A stretch of 8,912 bases of DNA from an uncultured Christensenellaceae bacterium (GCA_910587225.1 CAJULT010000025.1:1-8912), one strand, 5' to 3'. Numbered from the stretch's first letter, positions 1-6,867 are shown. The notes: generated by a model not told the origin, from the sequence alone. Made by a program: numbers and translations.

Positions 1-106
1 TAAAATGCTGAACAAAAATATAATCTACTAAATTACTTTCATTTCGCGTGTCATACATAGCCACGTCTTTGCCCTTTTGCGACAAAATAAAATCTAAATA
101 TTTCAA
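1..106 (-). CDS. rsfS: Ribosomal silencing factor RsfS (iojap family), 5' end only
   Basis: Only the first 35 codons are present; the gene runs off the left edge. Reading starts at a TTG (106-104) 6 nt after a clean AGGAG (117-113), and the frame stays open to base 1. The peptide begins MKYLDFILSQKGKDV and continues with a YDTRNESNLVDYIFV segment. This matches the N-terminus of RsfS/iojap proteins, which open with a short helix, then K-x-x-D-(I/V), a beta strand and a D-(Y/F)-(F/I)-V strand. RsfS binds uL14 on the 50S subunit and blocks joining to 30S when nutrients are short. Context agrees: rsfS commonly lies near obg and yhbY in Bacillota, and both are 1 kb away on the same strand. It has its own promoter here and is divergent from the membrane-protein gene. 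The family call rests on a short stretch, so it is probable rather than certain. Confidence 0.62.
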   Translation of the reverse strand, partial: MKYLDFILSQKGKDVAMYDTRNESNLVDYIFVQHF

Positions 107-129
107 ATTCTTCTCCTAATAATAGTTAT

Positions 130-158
130 ATTATAAATGCAAAAAAATTATTTGTCAA
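130..158 (-). promoter_or_regulatory. Consensus sigma-A promoter of rsfS
   Basis: On the minus strand a perfect TTGACA (158-153) is followed after 17 nt by a perfect TATAAT (135-130). Transcription would start near 123-124, leaving a leader of about 17 nt that carries the AGGAG site before the TTG start at 106. Both hexamers and the spacing are ideal, so this should be a strong housekeeping promoter. Confidence 0.8.
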
Positions 159-179
159 ATTTTTCGTTTAATTTATTAT
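152..179 (+). promoter_or_regulatory. Weak promoter candidate for the 201-998 gene
   Basis: On the plus strand TTGTCA (152-157) and TATTAT (174-179) are 16 nt apart. The -35 box overlaps the -35 box of the rsfS promoter on the other strand, so the two would compete. The start site would fall near 186, giving a very short leader. The DNA is A/T-rich and such matches arise easily by chance. Confidence 0.3.
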
Positions 180-200
180 TTTTTTGACAATAAAATATAC

Positions 201-998
201 ATGAAAAAATTATTATATATTTTACAGAATTTTTTTAAGGATTTTATTGTATTTTTAATATCACTTATTTGGCTACAATATTTTATTCGCACCTTTTGGA
301 TTTCTCTATTAATTTCGGCGGGAATAACCCTATTTTTCGACATAATTTCTCGGCGAATTTTTATTAAGAAAAATAATAAAAATAATTTAAAATTTAAAGA
401 AAAAGAGGATGCAGAAAATATGTTTTTCTCTCTCGCCTCTTCCCAAGGCGCCATAAACTTTTTCTTTGAACTTGCAAAAAAAGGATATCCCAGCGTAGAA
501 AAGAAAAATAAATATATATTAATTAGCCAAGCAGATAAATCAAAAATAGCAATTTATCCCATTTTAAAATTTTCACCAATAAATAAAGATGATATTACTA
601 AAATTATGCTTTCCATTAAAAACTGTCAAAAAGTAATTATTGTTTGCGGCGAATATGAGAAAGATTGTCCTTCTTTTGCTGCCAATTTTGACCAAAAAGT
701 CATCTTACTTGACAAAGAAGAGAGTTATGCAAACCTTTATAAGCCTTATGACTTTTATCCAGACATAACAATTGAGTATAAAAAGCAGGCAAAACTCACC
801 TTTCGTGACCTTCTCGCTTTCTCTTTTAACCCTGCACGCACAAAAGGCTATCTTATTTCGGCAAGTATTATATTTCTTTCCAGTTTCCTAGTTAGAGCTA
901 GCCTTTACTACTGCGTAATCGCTTCTCTGCTTTTAGTTGCTGCGCTTGTTTCTTACTCGAATGTGGCTAGCCAAAATTTAAAAGAAAATGTACTTTAA
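201..998 (+). CDS. Unrecognised membrane protein with a soluble alpha/beta domain between two pairs of helices
   Basis: I do not recognise this 265-residue protein with confidence. Two hydrophobic helices lie at about residues 13-28 and 30-49, followed by basic residues RRIFIKK, so the next part should be cytoplasmic. A lysine-rich soluble domain runs from about 55 to 200, and two more hydrophobic segments occupy about 216-232 and 234-253. The soluble part has a helix (AINFFFELAKKG), a hairpin, then KVIIVCGEY (144-152), SFAANFDQKVILLD (158-171) and a closing helix. That order resembles the C-terminal half of Mrr-like restriction-endonuclease folds, but the expected D...(E/Q)-x-K catalytic residues are not evident. 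No Shine-Dalgarno site precedes the ATG at 201. The gene is divergent from rsfS and convergent with yhbY, and so is transcribed against all its close neighbours. That the ORF is real is likely; its function is unknown. Confidence 0.75.
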   Translation: MKKLLYILQNFFKDFIVFLISLIWLQYFIRTFWISLLISAGITLFFDIISRRIFIKKNNKNNLKFKEKEDAENMFFSLASSQGAINFFFELAKKGYPSVEKKNKYILISQADKSKIAIYPILKFSPINKDDITKIMLSIKNCQKVIIVCGEYEKDCPSFAANFDQKVILLDKEESYANLYKPYDFYPDITIEYKKQAKLTFRDLLAFSFNPARTKGYLISASIIFLSSFLVRASLYYCVIASLLLVAALVSYSNVASQNLKENVL

Positions 999-1003
999 TA
1001 AAT

Positions 1004-1032
1004 AAAAAAGCTGAGTTAATCCTCCGCTTTTT
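1004..1032. terminator. Two-way intrinsic terminator between the membrane-protein gene and yhbY
   Basis: An 11-bp stem with one mismatch (1005-1015 against 1022-1032) closes a 6-nt loop. The outer part is AAAAAGC pairing with GCTTTTT, so there is a T-tract on both strands. It lies between two converging genes and can end transcription from both sides. Confidence 0.75.
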
Positions 1033-1078
1033 ATCATATATACAGTATTATGCAACGCATACTAGCTACAATATATAG

Positions 1079-1375
1079 TTATATTAGCTCAATATGCTTA
1101 AAATCCTTCTTTGTCGAATAACGATATAAAATTATAATTCCGCCTATCACCTGCACGCCGTCTGCACCAAGTTCCTTGCAAAGGAACTCACTTACTTCAC
1201 GCGCTGACATGTCACAGTTTTTAAGCACTTTTATTTTTATAAGCTCCCTAGCCTGCAAAAGACCATCCACCGCTTCAAGTGAATTGTCAGTTATCCCCTC
1301 TTTACCAATTTGCATTACAGGTTCAAGCGCATTTCCAAGTGCGCGCAAATGCGCGCGTTGTTTTGTAGTTATCAT
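1079..1375 (-). CDS. yhbY: YhbY-type RNA-binding protein (CRM domain), ribosome assembly
   Basis: This 98-residue protein is a single CRS1-YhbY (CRM) domain, the usual length for bacterial YhbY. It has the opening MITTKQRAHLRALG, the GK-x-G turn (GKEG, residues 24-27) that contacts RNA, the LQARELIKIKVL segment (40-51), and the VQVIGGIIILYR strand pair (75-86). YhbY proteins associate with pre-50S particles. I place the start at the ATG at 1375, not at the upstream TTG at 1396: the ATG follows a GGAG 7 nt away, lies 4 nt after the obg stop codon, and gives the conserved N-terminus, whereas the TTG would add seven residues and overlap obg. The GGAG lies inside the last codons of obg, so translation is probably coupled. 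It is the last gene of the lysS-nth-obg-yhbY run and ends just before the terminator at 1004-1032. Confidence 0.93.
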   Translation of the reverse strand: MITTKQRAHLRALGNALEPVMQIGKEGITDNSLEAVDGLLQARELIKIKVLKNCDMSAREVSEFLCKELGADGVQVIGGIIILYRYSTKKDFKHIELI

Positions 1376-1379
1376 TGTT

Positions 1380-2648
1380 TTACTCCATATACTCAAATGT
1401 AATATCTTTTATTCTGACGCTATCGCCATTTTTAAGACCGCGTTGTTTTAACATATCTATTATACCCATTTCCTGCAATTTTTTCTGGAAATATGCAAAA
1501 GAGATATTATCGCTAAGCACAACCCCTCTGATAAAGTTATCAATCTTACCACCACTAACAACGAATGTTCCGTCATCTTCACGCGAAATAGCAACCGATG
1601 AGTTATCTTTGCGATCAAAGTCAAATTCTTCTATGGTGATTGCATCTTTTTTAGGTATTTTAGAAAGTTTTTCAAGTACTTCAAGTTTTAACTTTTCAAT
1701 CCCCGCATAAGTAGCGCCTGAAATTTCTAGGTATGGCAAGCCAACCTCTTTTTCAAAGCGGGATTTACGCTCTTTTAAAGTTTCTTCGTCTAAAAGATCG
1801 GTTTTGTTTAACACCACTATTTGAGGAATTTGTCCAAGCGCATTATCATATTTTTCAAGTTCGCTATTTATCTTGTGATAATCTTCTATAAAGTCACGCC
1901 CCTCACTCTCGGAAATATCAAGAAGATGCAAAATTAGACGTACACGCTCGACATGCTTCAAAAAGTAATGCCCAAGCCCCTGTCCTTCACTCGCCCCTTC
2001 AATAAGCCCTGGAATGTCAGCAACTACAAATGTTTGACCTTTAACCTCGCATACTCCAAGATTTGGATAAAGGGTTGTGAAAGGATAATTTGCGATTTTA
2101 GGATTTGCATTTGATATGCAAGACAAAAGTGTCGATTTGCCAACATTCGGAAAACCTACAAGCCCAACATCAGCAATCGTCTTTAACTCTAATATAACTG
2201 ACCTTGCCTGCGTAATTTCACCCGTCTGCGAAAAGTGAGGCGCTTGCTTAATTGAAGACTTATAATATGCATTTCCATGCCCGCCATTTCCACCACGCAA
2301 AGCCACAAACTTTACGCCATCTTCGGACATATCCGCAATAATTTTATTTGTTACACTATCAATGATTACAGTTCCGCAAGGTACGAGTATTTTTTCATCC
2401 TTTCCATTTGCCCCAGTTTGCAGTTTTTTAGAACCATTTTCTCCATCACCCGCAACAAACTTCTTTTTAAAGCGGAAGGAGTAAAGCGTGTTCATATCTT
2501 TAGTCGCTACAAAAACTATGTCGCCACCCTTGCCGCCTTCCCCACCGTCAGGGCCGCCATTAGCGACCAATTTAGTTCGAAGAAAGCTGGTTGCGCCATT
2601 ACCGCCATTACCTGCTTTAATTGTAATTTTTACTCTATCTAAAAACAT
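1380..2648 (-). CDS. obg: GTPase Obg/CgtA, 50S subunit assembly
   Basis: A full-length Obg of 422 residues. The glycine-rich Obg fold occupies about residues 1-158 (NGGPDGGEGGKGGDI, RGGNGGHGN). The GTPase domain has G1 GFPNVGKS (165-172), switch I around TT (191-192), G3 DIPG (211-214), G4 NKTD (281-284) and G5 SGA (310-312). The C-terminal OCT domain (about 343-422) ends FEYME, as typical of Gram-positive Obg proteins. Obg binds the 50S subunit late in assembly and links GTP and (p)ppGpp levels to growth. The ATG overlaps the nth stop codon by one base (TAATG) and an AGGA lies 7 nt upstream, so it is translationally coupled to nth. All nucleotide-binding motifs are intact. The identification is certain. 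Confidence 0.98.
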   Translation of the reverse strand: MFLDRVKITIKAGNGGNGATSFLRTKLVANGGPDGGEGGKGGDIVFVATKDMNTLYSFRFKKKFVAGDGENGSKKLQTGANGKDEKILVPCGTVIIDSVTNKIIADMSEDGVKFVALRGGNGGHGNAYYKSSIKQAPHFSQTGEITQARSVILELKTIADVGLVGFPNVGKSTLLSCISNANPKIANYPFTTLYPNLGVCEVKGQTFVVADIPGLIEGASEGQGLGHYFLKHVERVRLILHLLDISESEGRDFIEDYHKINSELEKYDNALGQIPQIVVLNKTDLLDEETLKERKSRFEKEVGLPYLEISGATYAGIEKLKLEVLEKLSKIPKKDAITIEEFDFDRKDNSSVAISREDDGTFVVSGGKIDNFIRGVVLSDNISFAYFQKKLQEMGIIDMLKQRGLKNGDSVRIKDITFEYME

Positions 2649-3274
2649 TAAAATTCCTTTTTATTTTCATAAACGCACATATCATAAAATGGGCATTTTT
2701 CACAATCTGGTTTCTGCGACTTGCAAATATATCGTCCGAAAAGCACAAGTTGAATGTGAACAGTCGACCAACAATCTTTCGGAAATACATCCATAAGTTT
2801 AAGTTCACATTTAAGCGGATCATCTGTTTTAACAAAGCCTAGCCTATTGCTTACCCGCAGTACATGCGTATCTACCGCAATAGCATCTCCGCCAAAGGCT
2901 TCCGCATAGACAACATTGGCTGTTTTTCTGCCAACGCCAGCCAGCGTTTGAAGCTCTTCTAGCGTGTTTGGAACTTGTCCATTAAACTTAGAAATTATAT
3001 CGCGGCTCATCGAAATGATATTTTTAGCTTTATTGTGATAGAACCCACACGAATGAATAAGCTCTTCTAGCTTTTCCTGCTTCATAGTAGCGTAGTCCTG
3101 CGGTTTATTGTACTTTTTAAACATTTCACTAGTGACCATATTCACCCTTTTATCAGTACACTGCGCCGACAAAACAACAGCAATTAAAAGTTCAAAAGGC
3201 GAATTGAACTCAAGTTCACATTCCGCCTTTGGAAACAATTTATCAAGTTTATCTAAAAACGCTTTCGTATTCAT
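2648..3274 (-). CDS. nth: Endonuclease III, DNA glycosylase/AP lyase with a [4Fe-4S] cluster
   Basis: This 208-residue protein matches bacterial Nth in length and motifs. The helix-hairpin-helix LAGVGRKTAN is at 111-120 with catalytic Lys117, and VDTHV carries catalytic Asp135 (equivalent to Lys120 and Asp138 of E. coli Nth). Four cysteines at 184, 191, 194 and 200 give the exact C-x6-C-x2-C-x5-C spacing of the iron-sulfur cluster. The enzyme removes oxidised pyrimidines such as thymine glycol and cuts the abasic strand by beta-elimination. The ATG lies 7 nt after the lysS stop codon; the GAGG ribosome site overlaps that stop. It overlaps obg by one base. A repair gene between translation genes probably reflects operon packing rather than shared function. 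Confidence 0.97.
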   Translation of the reverse strand: MNTKAFLDKLDKLFPKAECELEFNSPFELLIAVVLSAQCTDKRVNMVTSEMFKKYNKPQDYATMKQEKLEELIHSCGFYHNKAKNIISMSRDIISKFNGQVPNTLEELQTLAGVGRKTANVVYAEAFGGDAIAVDTHVLRVSNRLGFVKTDDPLKCELKLMDVFPKDCWSTVHIQLVLFGRYICKSQKPDCEKCPFYDMCVYENKKEF

Positions 3275-3281
3275 ATCTTCC

Positions 3282-4745
3282 TCATTTCATAAGTGGAAAA
3301 AGTACAGTATCACGAATATTTGGAAGGTCAAATATAAATTGCATAAAACGATCAATTCCAAAGCCAAGACCAGAAATTGGTGGCATACCATGTTCCATAG
3401 CAAGAAGGAAGTCCTCATCTACGTCCATAGTCTCATCATCGCCCTGAGCTTTTTCTTCAAGTTGAAGTTCAAGAAGTCGACGCTGCACGATAGGATCTAC
3501 AAGCTCGCTATATGCTTTTACAAGTTCCGCTCCACCTGCTACAATTTGGAACACATCTATAACCCGCTCATCTGCGTCATTTCGTCTTGCAAGAGGAATA
3601 AGCACTGCTGGATAATTGTAAATGATTGTTGGATTTACAATGCCCGCTCTTATTTTTCTCTTGTAAATGTAATCAATGAGTGTACGCACGCTCTTACACT
3701 CTTCAAGTTCAGTATATCCAAAAATGCCAGCATCAACCACCTTTTTCTTAAATGAATCCAAATCTGTCTCATCTAAGAAATCGAAGCCTAAAATTTCTCT
3801 CATTCTTTCGATATAATTTATGCGTGGCCACTCTTGATTAAATTCAATCTGCTGACCTTGATATGTAACAACAGTTGTACCTAAACACTCATTTAAAAGC
3901 TTAATAATAAGTCCGTGGAAGAACTCAATATTATTTTCAAAGTTCCAGTAACTTGCGTACCACTCAACCTGAGTAAATTCTTGAAGGTGTGAAGGATCCA
4001 TTCCTTCATTTCGGAAATCTTTGCCAAGTTCAAACACGCGGTCAAAACCGGCAGCTATGCACTGTTTGAGCCATGTTTCTGTCGCAATACGAAGGTTGCA
4101 ATCCATGTCAAGTGCGTTATGCTTTGTGAAGAATGGTTTTGCACTTGCCCCGCTAACGCTAGTTTGCAAAATTGGTGTTTCCACCTCAATAAAACCATTG
4201 TCTTCAAGATAACGACGGATGAAAGAAACTATCTTACTGCGAGTTAAGAAAACCTTACGAGAATTTTCATTTGTAATTAGGTCAAGATAACGTTGACGAT
4301 AAATTGTTTCGGTATCTACAAGTCCATGAAATTTCTCAGGAAGTGGGCGCATAACTTTTGAAAGCAGCGTTACTTTTTCAGCCCTTACTGTCACTTCTCC
4401 TGTTTGAGTAGTATAAACTTCACCTTCAACTCCTACAAAGTCTGCTATATCAACAAACTTCTTGTAAAAATCGTAAGCTTCTTCGTCAAGTTCATTCCGA
4501 CCTACCGAGATTTGAATTTTCCCTTCCATGTCGCGAATTTGCATAAAACCGAACTTACCCATAACGCGTTTAAATATTACGCGTCCACAAATTGCAACGC
4601 GCTCTCCTATCTTCTCGCGAGCCTCTTTAATTGTGCAGGTGCGGTCAAATTTTTCTTTATAAGGGATTTCCCCCATAGCGCGAAGAGTTTCGATTTTCTG
4701 TCTTCTAACATCTACTTCATTTGATAAATTTTGAATTTCTGCCAT
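3282..4745 (-). CDS. lysS: Lysyl-tRNA synthetase, class II
   Basis: A 487-residue class IIb synthetase that charges tRNA-Lys. The anticodon-binding OB fold covers about residues 45-135. Motif 1 is around 186-200 (IEVETPILQTSVSGA), motif 2 around 243-263 (DFRNEG...EFTQVEWY, Arg245), and motif 3 around 459-466 (GLGFGIDR, Arg466). YSELVDP (412-418) and GMPP (453-456) are typical of LysRS rather than AspRS or AsnRS. By alignment to E. coli LysRS, lysine-pocket residues Glu223, Glu261, Tyr263, Tyr412 and Glu414 are kept or conservatively changed, but the position of Asn424 is Lys410. Motif 2 also reads DPSHLQEFTQVEWY instead of the usual ...RHNPEFTMMELY. It is therefore a divergent LysRS, not a doubtful one. 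An AGAGGT ribosome site lies 5 nt upstream of the ATG. It is the first gene of the four-gene operon and has its own promoter. Confidence 0.95.
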   Translation of the reverse strand: MAEIQNLSNEVDVRRQKIETLRAMGEIPYKEKFDRTCTIKEAREKIGERVAICGRVIFKRVMGKFGFMQIRDMEGKIQISVGRNELDEEAYDFYKKFVDIADFVGVEGEVYTTQTGEVTVRAEKVTLLSKVMRPLPEKFHGLVDTETIYRQRYLDLITNENSRKVFLTRSKIVSFIRRYLEDNGFIEVETPILQTSVSGASAKPFFTKHNALDMDCNLRIATETWLKQCIAAGFDRVFELGKDFRNEGMDPSHLQEFTQVEWYASYWNFENNIEFFHGLIIKLLNECLGTTVVTYQGQQIEFNQEWPRINYIERMREILGFDFLDETDLDSFKKKVVDAGIFGYTELEECKSVRTLIDYIYKRKIRAGIVNPTIIYNYPAVLIPLARRNDADERVIDVFQIVAGGAELVKAYSELVDPIVQRRLLELQLEEKAQGDDETMDVDEDFLLAMEHGMPPISGLGFGIDRFMQFIFDLPNIRDTVLFPLMK

Positions 4746-4762
4746 AATTAACCTCTTGTCTT

Positions 4763-4792
4763 AAGTTAACATACTATGGGCTCATTTGTCAA
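4763..4792 (-). promoter_or_regulatory. Probable promoter of the lysS-nth-obg-yhbY operon
   Basis: On the minus strand a perfect TTGACA (4792-4787) is followed 18 nt later by TAACTT (4768-4763), preceded by a TG one base upstream (4771-4770), which is an extended -10 arrangement. The -10 hexamer itself is weak. The -35 begins only 1 nt after the stop codon of the transglycosylase gene. There is no room for a T-box leader. Confidence 0.55.
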
Positions 4793-4793
4793 A

Positions 4794-5348
4794 TTATTTA
4801 TATTTATTTTTATAAAAGGAAAGGTTAATCTTTACCTTTTTAAGATAATTTGCAGTTTCAGTATAAGGAATGTTCGTTAAAGTAACCCCATCGGTAGAAT
4901 AATTACTATCGCTTAGCCACTGTTTCACCTTATTTTGTCCTGCATTGTAGGCGCATATAACGCAATCTTCGTTTTCAAAAAGTGAAGATAAATAAGACAG
5001 ATAATAGCCGCCTAAGTTTATACTATATTCACCGTCAAAAAGCCTGTCCTCTTCATATAAAAGCCCCATTTTTGAGCATAACCACTCTGCCGTCTCAGGC
5101 ATAAGCTGCATAATGCCTTTTGCGCCTTTACTTGAAACTCTGTTTGCTCTAAAAGAACTTTCCACATTTGCAACAGAGGCAATTAGTGCCGCCGAAATAT
5201 CATATTTCGCTGACACTTCTTTTATCTTTTCTTTGTATTTCATAGGATAAAAATAGCCATTTACCGTGCAAATAGCAAACGCTAAAAAAATGGCTATAAA
5301 AAATAAAATTAAAAGAGAGTAAGTCGCTTTTAGAGCCTTTAATTTCAT
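4794..5348 (-). CDS. Small membrane-anchored lytic transglycosylase (SLT domain)
   Basis: A 184-residue protein with a basic start (MKLKALK), one hydrophobic helix at about 9-29 that should anchor it or act as an uncleaved signal, and an outside-facing SLT domain (GH23, goose-lysozyme-like). The motifs are ANVESSF with catalytic Glu63, GIMQLMPETA (78-87), INLGGYYLSYL (110-120), CAYNAGQNKVKQWL (132-145) and YTETANYLKKV (162-172). Such enzymes cut the MurNAc-GlcNAc bond of peptidoglycan, forming 1,6-anhydroMurNAc. I chose the ATG at 5348 because it puts the charged residues directly before the membrane helix. It has no close Shine-Dalgarno site: an AGAGGG lies about 21 nt upstream. An alternative ATG at 5429 adds 27 residues, has AAAGG 6 nt upstream, and overlaps the DUF3343 gene by 47 nt. 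It is probably cotranscribed with DUF3343. Confidence 0.9.
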   Translation of the reverse strand: MKLKALKATYSLLILFFIAIFLAFAICTVNGYFYPMKYKEKIKEVSAKYDISAALIASVANVESSFRANRVSSKGAKGIMQLMPETAEWLCSKMGLLYEEDRLFDGEYSINLGGYYLSYLSSLFENEDCVICAYNAGQNKVKQWLSDSNYSTDGVTLTNIPYTETANYLKKVKINLSFYKNKYK

Positions 5349-5382
5349 ATAAATATAATATGGAACTTGCCCTCTTTCTATA

Positions 5383-5640
5383 CTACAATTTAACGGCTTG
5401 TTCCCGTCCGCCATTATAGGTAACGCCATAAAAACCTTTAAAACTTCTAAACGATTTTTTAGAAAAAAGGTTCTTTACTTCTGGCAAAACATTTGCAGTA
5501 AATCTAACCGAAATACCACACGCCTGACCTGCCGCTTTTGGAGTATTAATAATGGAGGAGTAAATCCCCACACTTTTTAAAAGATTATAAAAATATAAAG
5601 TTTCACTTCGCGAAGAAAAAACAGCAATTACAGTGTCCAT
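5383..5640 (-). CDS. DUF3343 family protein, putative Se/S carrier
   Basis: An 85-residue protein of the DUF3343 family (putative Se/S carrier-like). The family features seen are a beta strand MDTVIAVFSS, a helix with SETLYFYNLLKSVGI (12-26), INTPKAAGQACGISVRF (31-47) with the single conserved Cys41, and a following helix ending in NLF. A TP(R/K)-x5-CG segment of this kind is the family hallmark. The fold is small and soluble, and the cysteine is the likely carrier residue. The ATG has AGGAG 6 nt upstream. It is divergent from a cysteine-desulfurase-family gene 81 nt away, a pairing that fits sulfur or selenium handling. No selD or yedF is visible in the window, so selenium use cannot be claimed from this DNA alone. 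The role is inferred from family and context. Confidence 0.85.
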   Translation of the reverse strand: MDTVIAVFSSRSETLYFYNLLKSVGIYSSIINTPKAAGQACGISVRFTANVLPEVKNLFSKKSFRSFKGFYGVTYNGGREQAVKL

Positions 5641-5721
5641 AAGTTTCTCCTATTCACACTTTTACCCTCTAAAACACTATATTGATATATATAAACATTT
5701 GCTACAAAAGGAAAAGAAAAA
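5641..5721. promoter_or_regulatory. Divergent promoter region between DUF3343 and the desulfurase gene
   Basis: This 81-nt gap must hold promoters for both directions. On the plus strand an extended -10 (TG at 5683-5684, TATATA at 5686-5691) lies 19 nt after TTTACC (5661-5666), and AAAGGA (5707-5712) lies 9 nt before the ATG at 5722. On the minus strand TATAGT (5681-5676) is the best -10 box, but its -35 (TAGCAA, 5704-5699) is poor. The two -10 boxes are only a few bases apart, so the genes may be controlled together. Confidence 0.4.
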
Positions 5722-6867
5722 ATGATATATCTTGATAACAGCGCCTCAACCTATGTTAAACCCAAACAGGTAATAAAAGCGGTCACCGATAGCCTAACAT
5801 ATTTCACCGCTAACCCCGGTCGTAGCGGGCATAAGGCAAGCATAAAAGCAGCTATGGAAGTTGAAAATACTCGCATTAAACTTGCTAAAATGTTTGATTG
5901 TCCCGCAAGCGAAAATGTAATATTTAGCGCAAACTGCACCGACGCACTTAACCTTGCAATCAGAGGCAGCGCCCGCGAAGGCGGTCATGTAATCACAACC
6001 GAGAATGAACATAACTCAGTCCTTAGACCTCTTGAAAGCTTAAAACAAGAAGGTAAGATTGATTATTCCATCGCCTATCAAAGTCAAAAAGGAATGCTAA
6101 AAGCGGAAGATATTCAGCCGCTTATTCGTGATAACACCTATATGGTTGTTTGCAATCACATGTCAAATGTAAACGGCGACATTGCCGATATAGAAGAAAT
6201 AGGCGAGCTTTGCAAAAAACATAATTTGTTATTCTTGGTAGATGGAGCGCAAAGCCTTGGACATCTCCCCCTTCAAATGCAAAAAATGAATGTTAATATG
6301 CTCACTTTCGCAGGTCATAAAGGTTTTTATGCCCCTCAAAGCATAGGCGGGCTTCTACTTAACGGTGTTGAACTTTCCCCTATCCGCTTTGGCGGCACTG
6401 GCACTAACTCGCTTGAACTCATTCAGCCACCAGACCCACCAGAACGCTACGAAAGTGGTACGATTTCAACCCCACTTATAATGGGACTTAGCGCAGGTAT
6501 AGATTTTGTTAAAGAGCATTACGAGGAAATTAAAAATAGGCTGGACGATCTCACAACCTATCTTAATTACGAACTTTCAAAACTGCCTGTCATCACATAT
6601 ACCCACCCTAATAATGCACATGGCGTGCTGGCTTTTAATATACCAAAAGTTCACTCTAACGAACTTACAAATTATCTCGATGAAAAATGGGATATATGCG
6701 TGCGAGGCGGCTATCAGTGCGCACCAATCAAACATAAAGCGCTTGGCACACTTGATCAAGGAGTTGTTAGGGTTTCCATTTCCTATTTCAACAACTTTTC
6801 CCACATCCAACGACTGCTAACAGCAATAAAGACCTTTCTTAGAAAAACGGCTGTCAGCCGTCCTTAA
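5722..6867 (+). CDS. Cysteine desulfurase family protein (PLP-dependent, class V aminotransferase fold)
   Basis: A 381-residue enzyme of the cysteine desulfurase/SufS-like group, closest in character to the subfamily typified by Enterococcus EF2568 (TIGR01977). It begins MIYLDNSASTYVKP and has ENEHNS (95-100, with PLP-stacking His97), VDGAQSLGH (173-181, Asp174 pairing with the PLP pyridine), AGHKG (197-201, Schiff-base Lys200) and RGGYQCAP (328-335, with catalytic Cys333). Family members remove sulfur from cysteine as a persulfide on that Cys; some are linked with selenium use. All key residues are present. AAAGGA lies 9 nt before the ATG. The last residues, TAVSRP, and the stop codon come from a palindromic repeat (6847-6867) that looks added to a protein otherwise ending near IKTFLRK. 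It is divergent from DUF3343, a likely sulfur acceptor. The physiological acceptor is not shown by the sequence. Confidence 0.93.
   Translation: MIYLDNSASTYVKPKQVIKAVTDSLTYFTANPGRSGHKASIKAAMEVENTRIKLAKMFDCPASENVIFSANCTDALNLAIRGSAREGGHVITTENEHNSVLRPLESLKQEGKIDYSIAYQSQKGMLKAEDIQPLIRDNTYMVVCNHMSNVNGDIADIEEIGELCKKHNLLFLVDGAQSLGHLPLQMQKMNVNMLTFAGHKGFYAPQSIGGLLLNGVELSPIRFGGTGTNSLELIQPPDPPERYESGTISTPLIMGLSAGIDFVKEHYEEIKNRLDDLTTYLNYELSKLPVITYTHPNNAHGVLAFNIPKVHSNELTNYLDEKWDICVRGGYQCAPIKHKALGTLDQGVVRVSISYFNNFSHIQRLLTAIKTFLRKTAVSRP

Noticed and set aside
176..454. 92-residue minus-strand ORF over the membrane-protein gene
   Set aside because: It is antisense to a better gene, rich in Lys/Ile/Asn from A/T-rich DNA, and has no family features.
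1375..1396. TTG at 1396 as the yhbY start
   Set aside because: It overlaps obg by 17 nt and adds residues not typical of the family; the ATG at 1375 has a proper GGAG site and gives the conserved N-terminus.
2635..2835. 66-residue minus-strand ORF across the nth/obg junction
   Set aside because: It is another frame of nth and obg, both of which are certain.
4746..4793. T-box or other riboswitch before lysS
   Set aside because: The gap is only 48 nt, too short for a T-box leader, and no T-box consensus is seen.
4815..4846. Inverted repeat AAAGGT/ACCTTT as a terminator for the transglycosylase gene
   Set aside because: It lies within the coding end, the stem is only 6 bp with an 8-nt loop and no clear T-tract follows in the right place.
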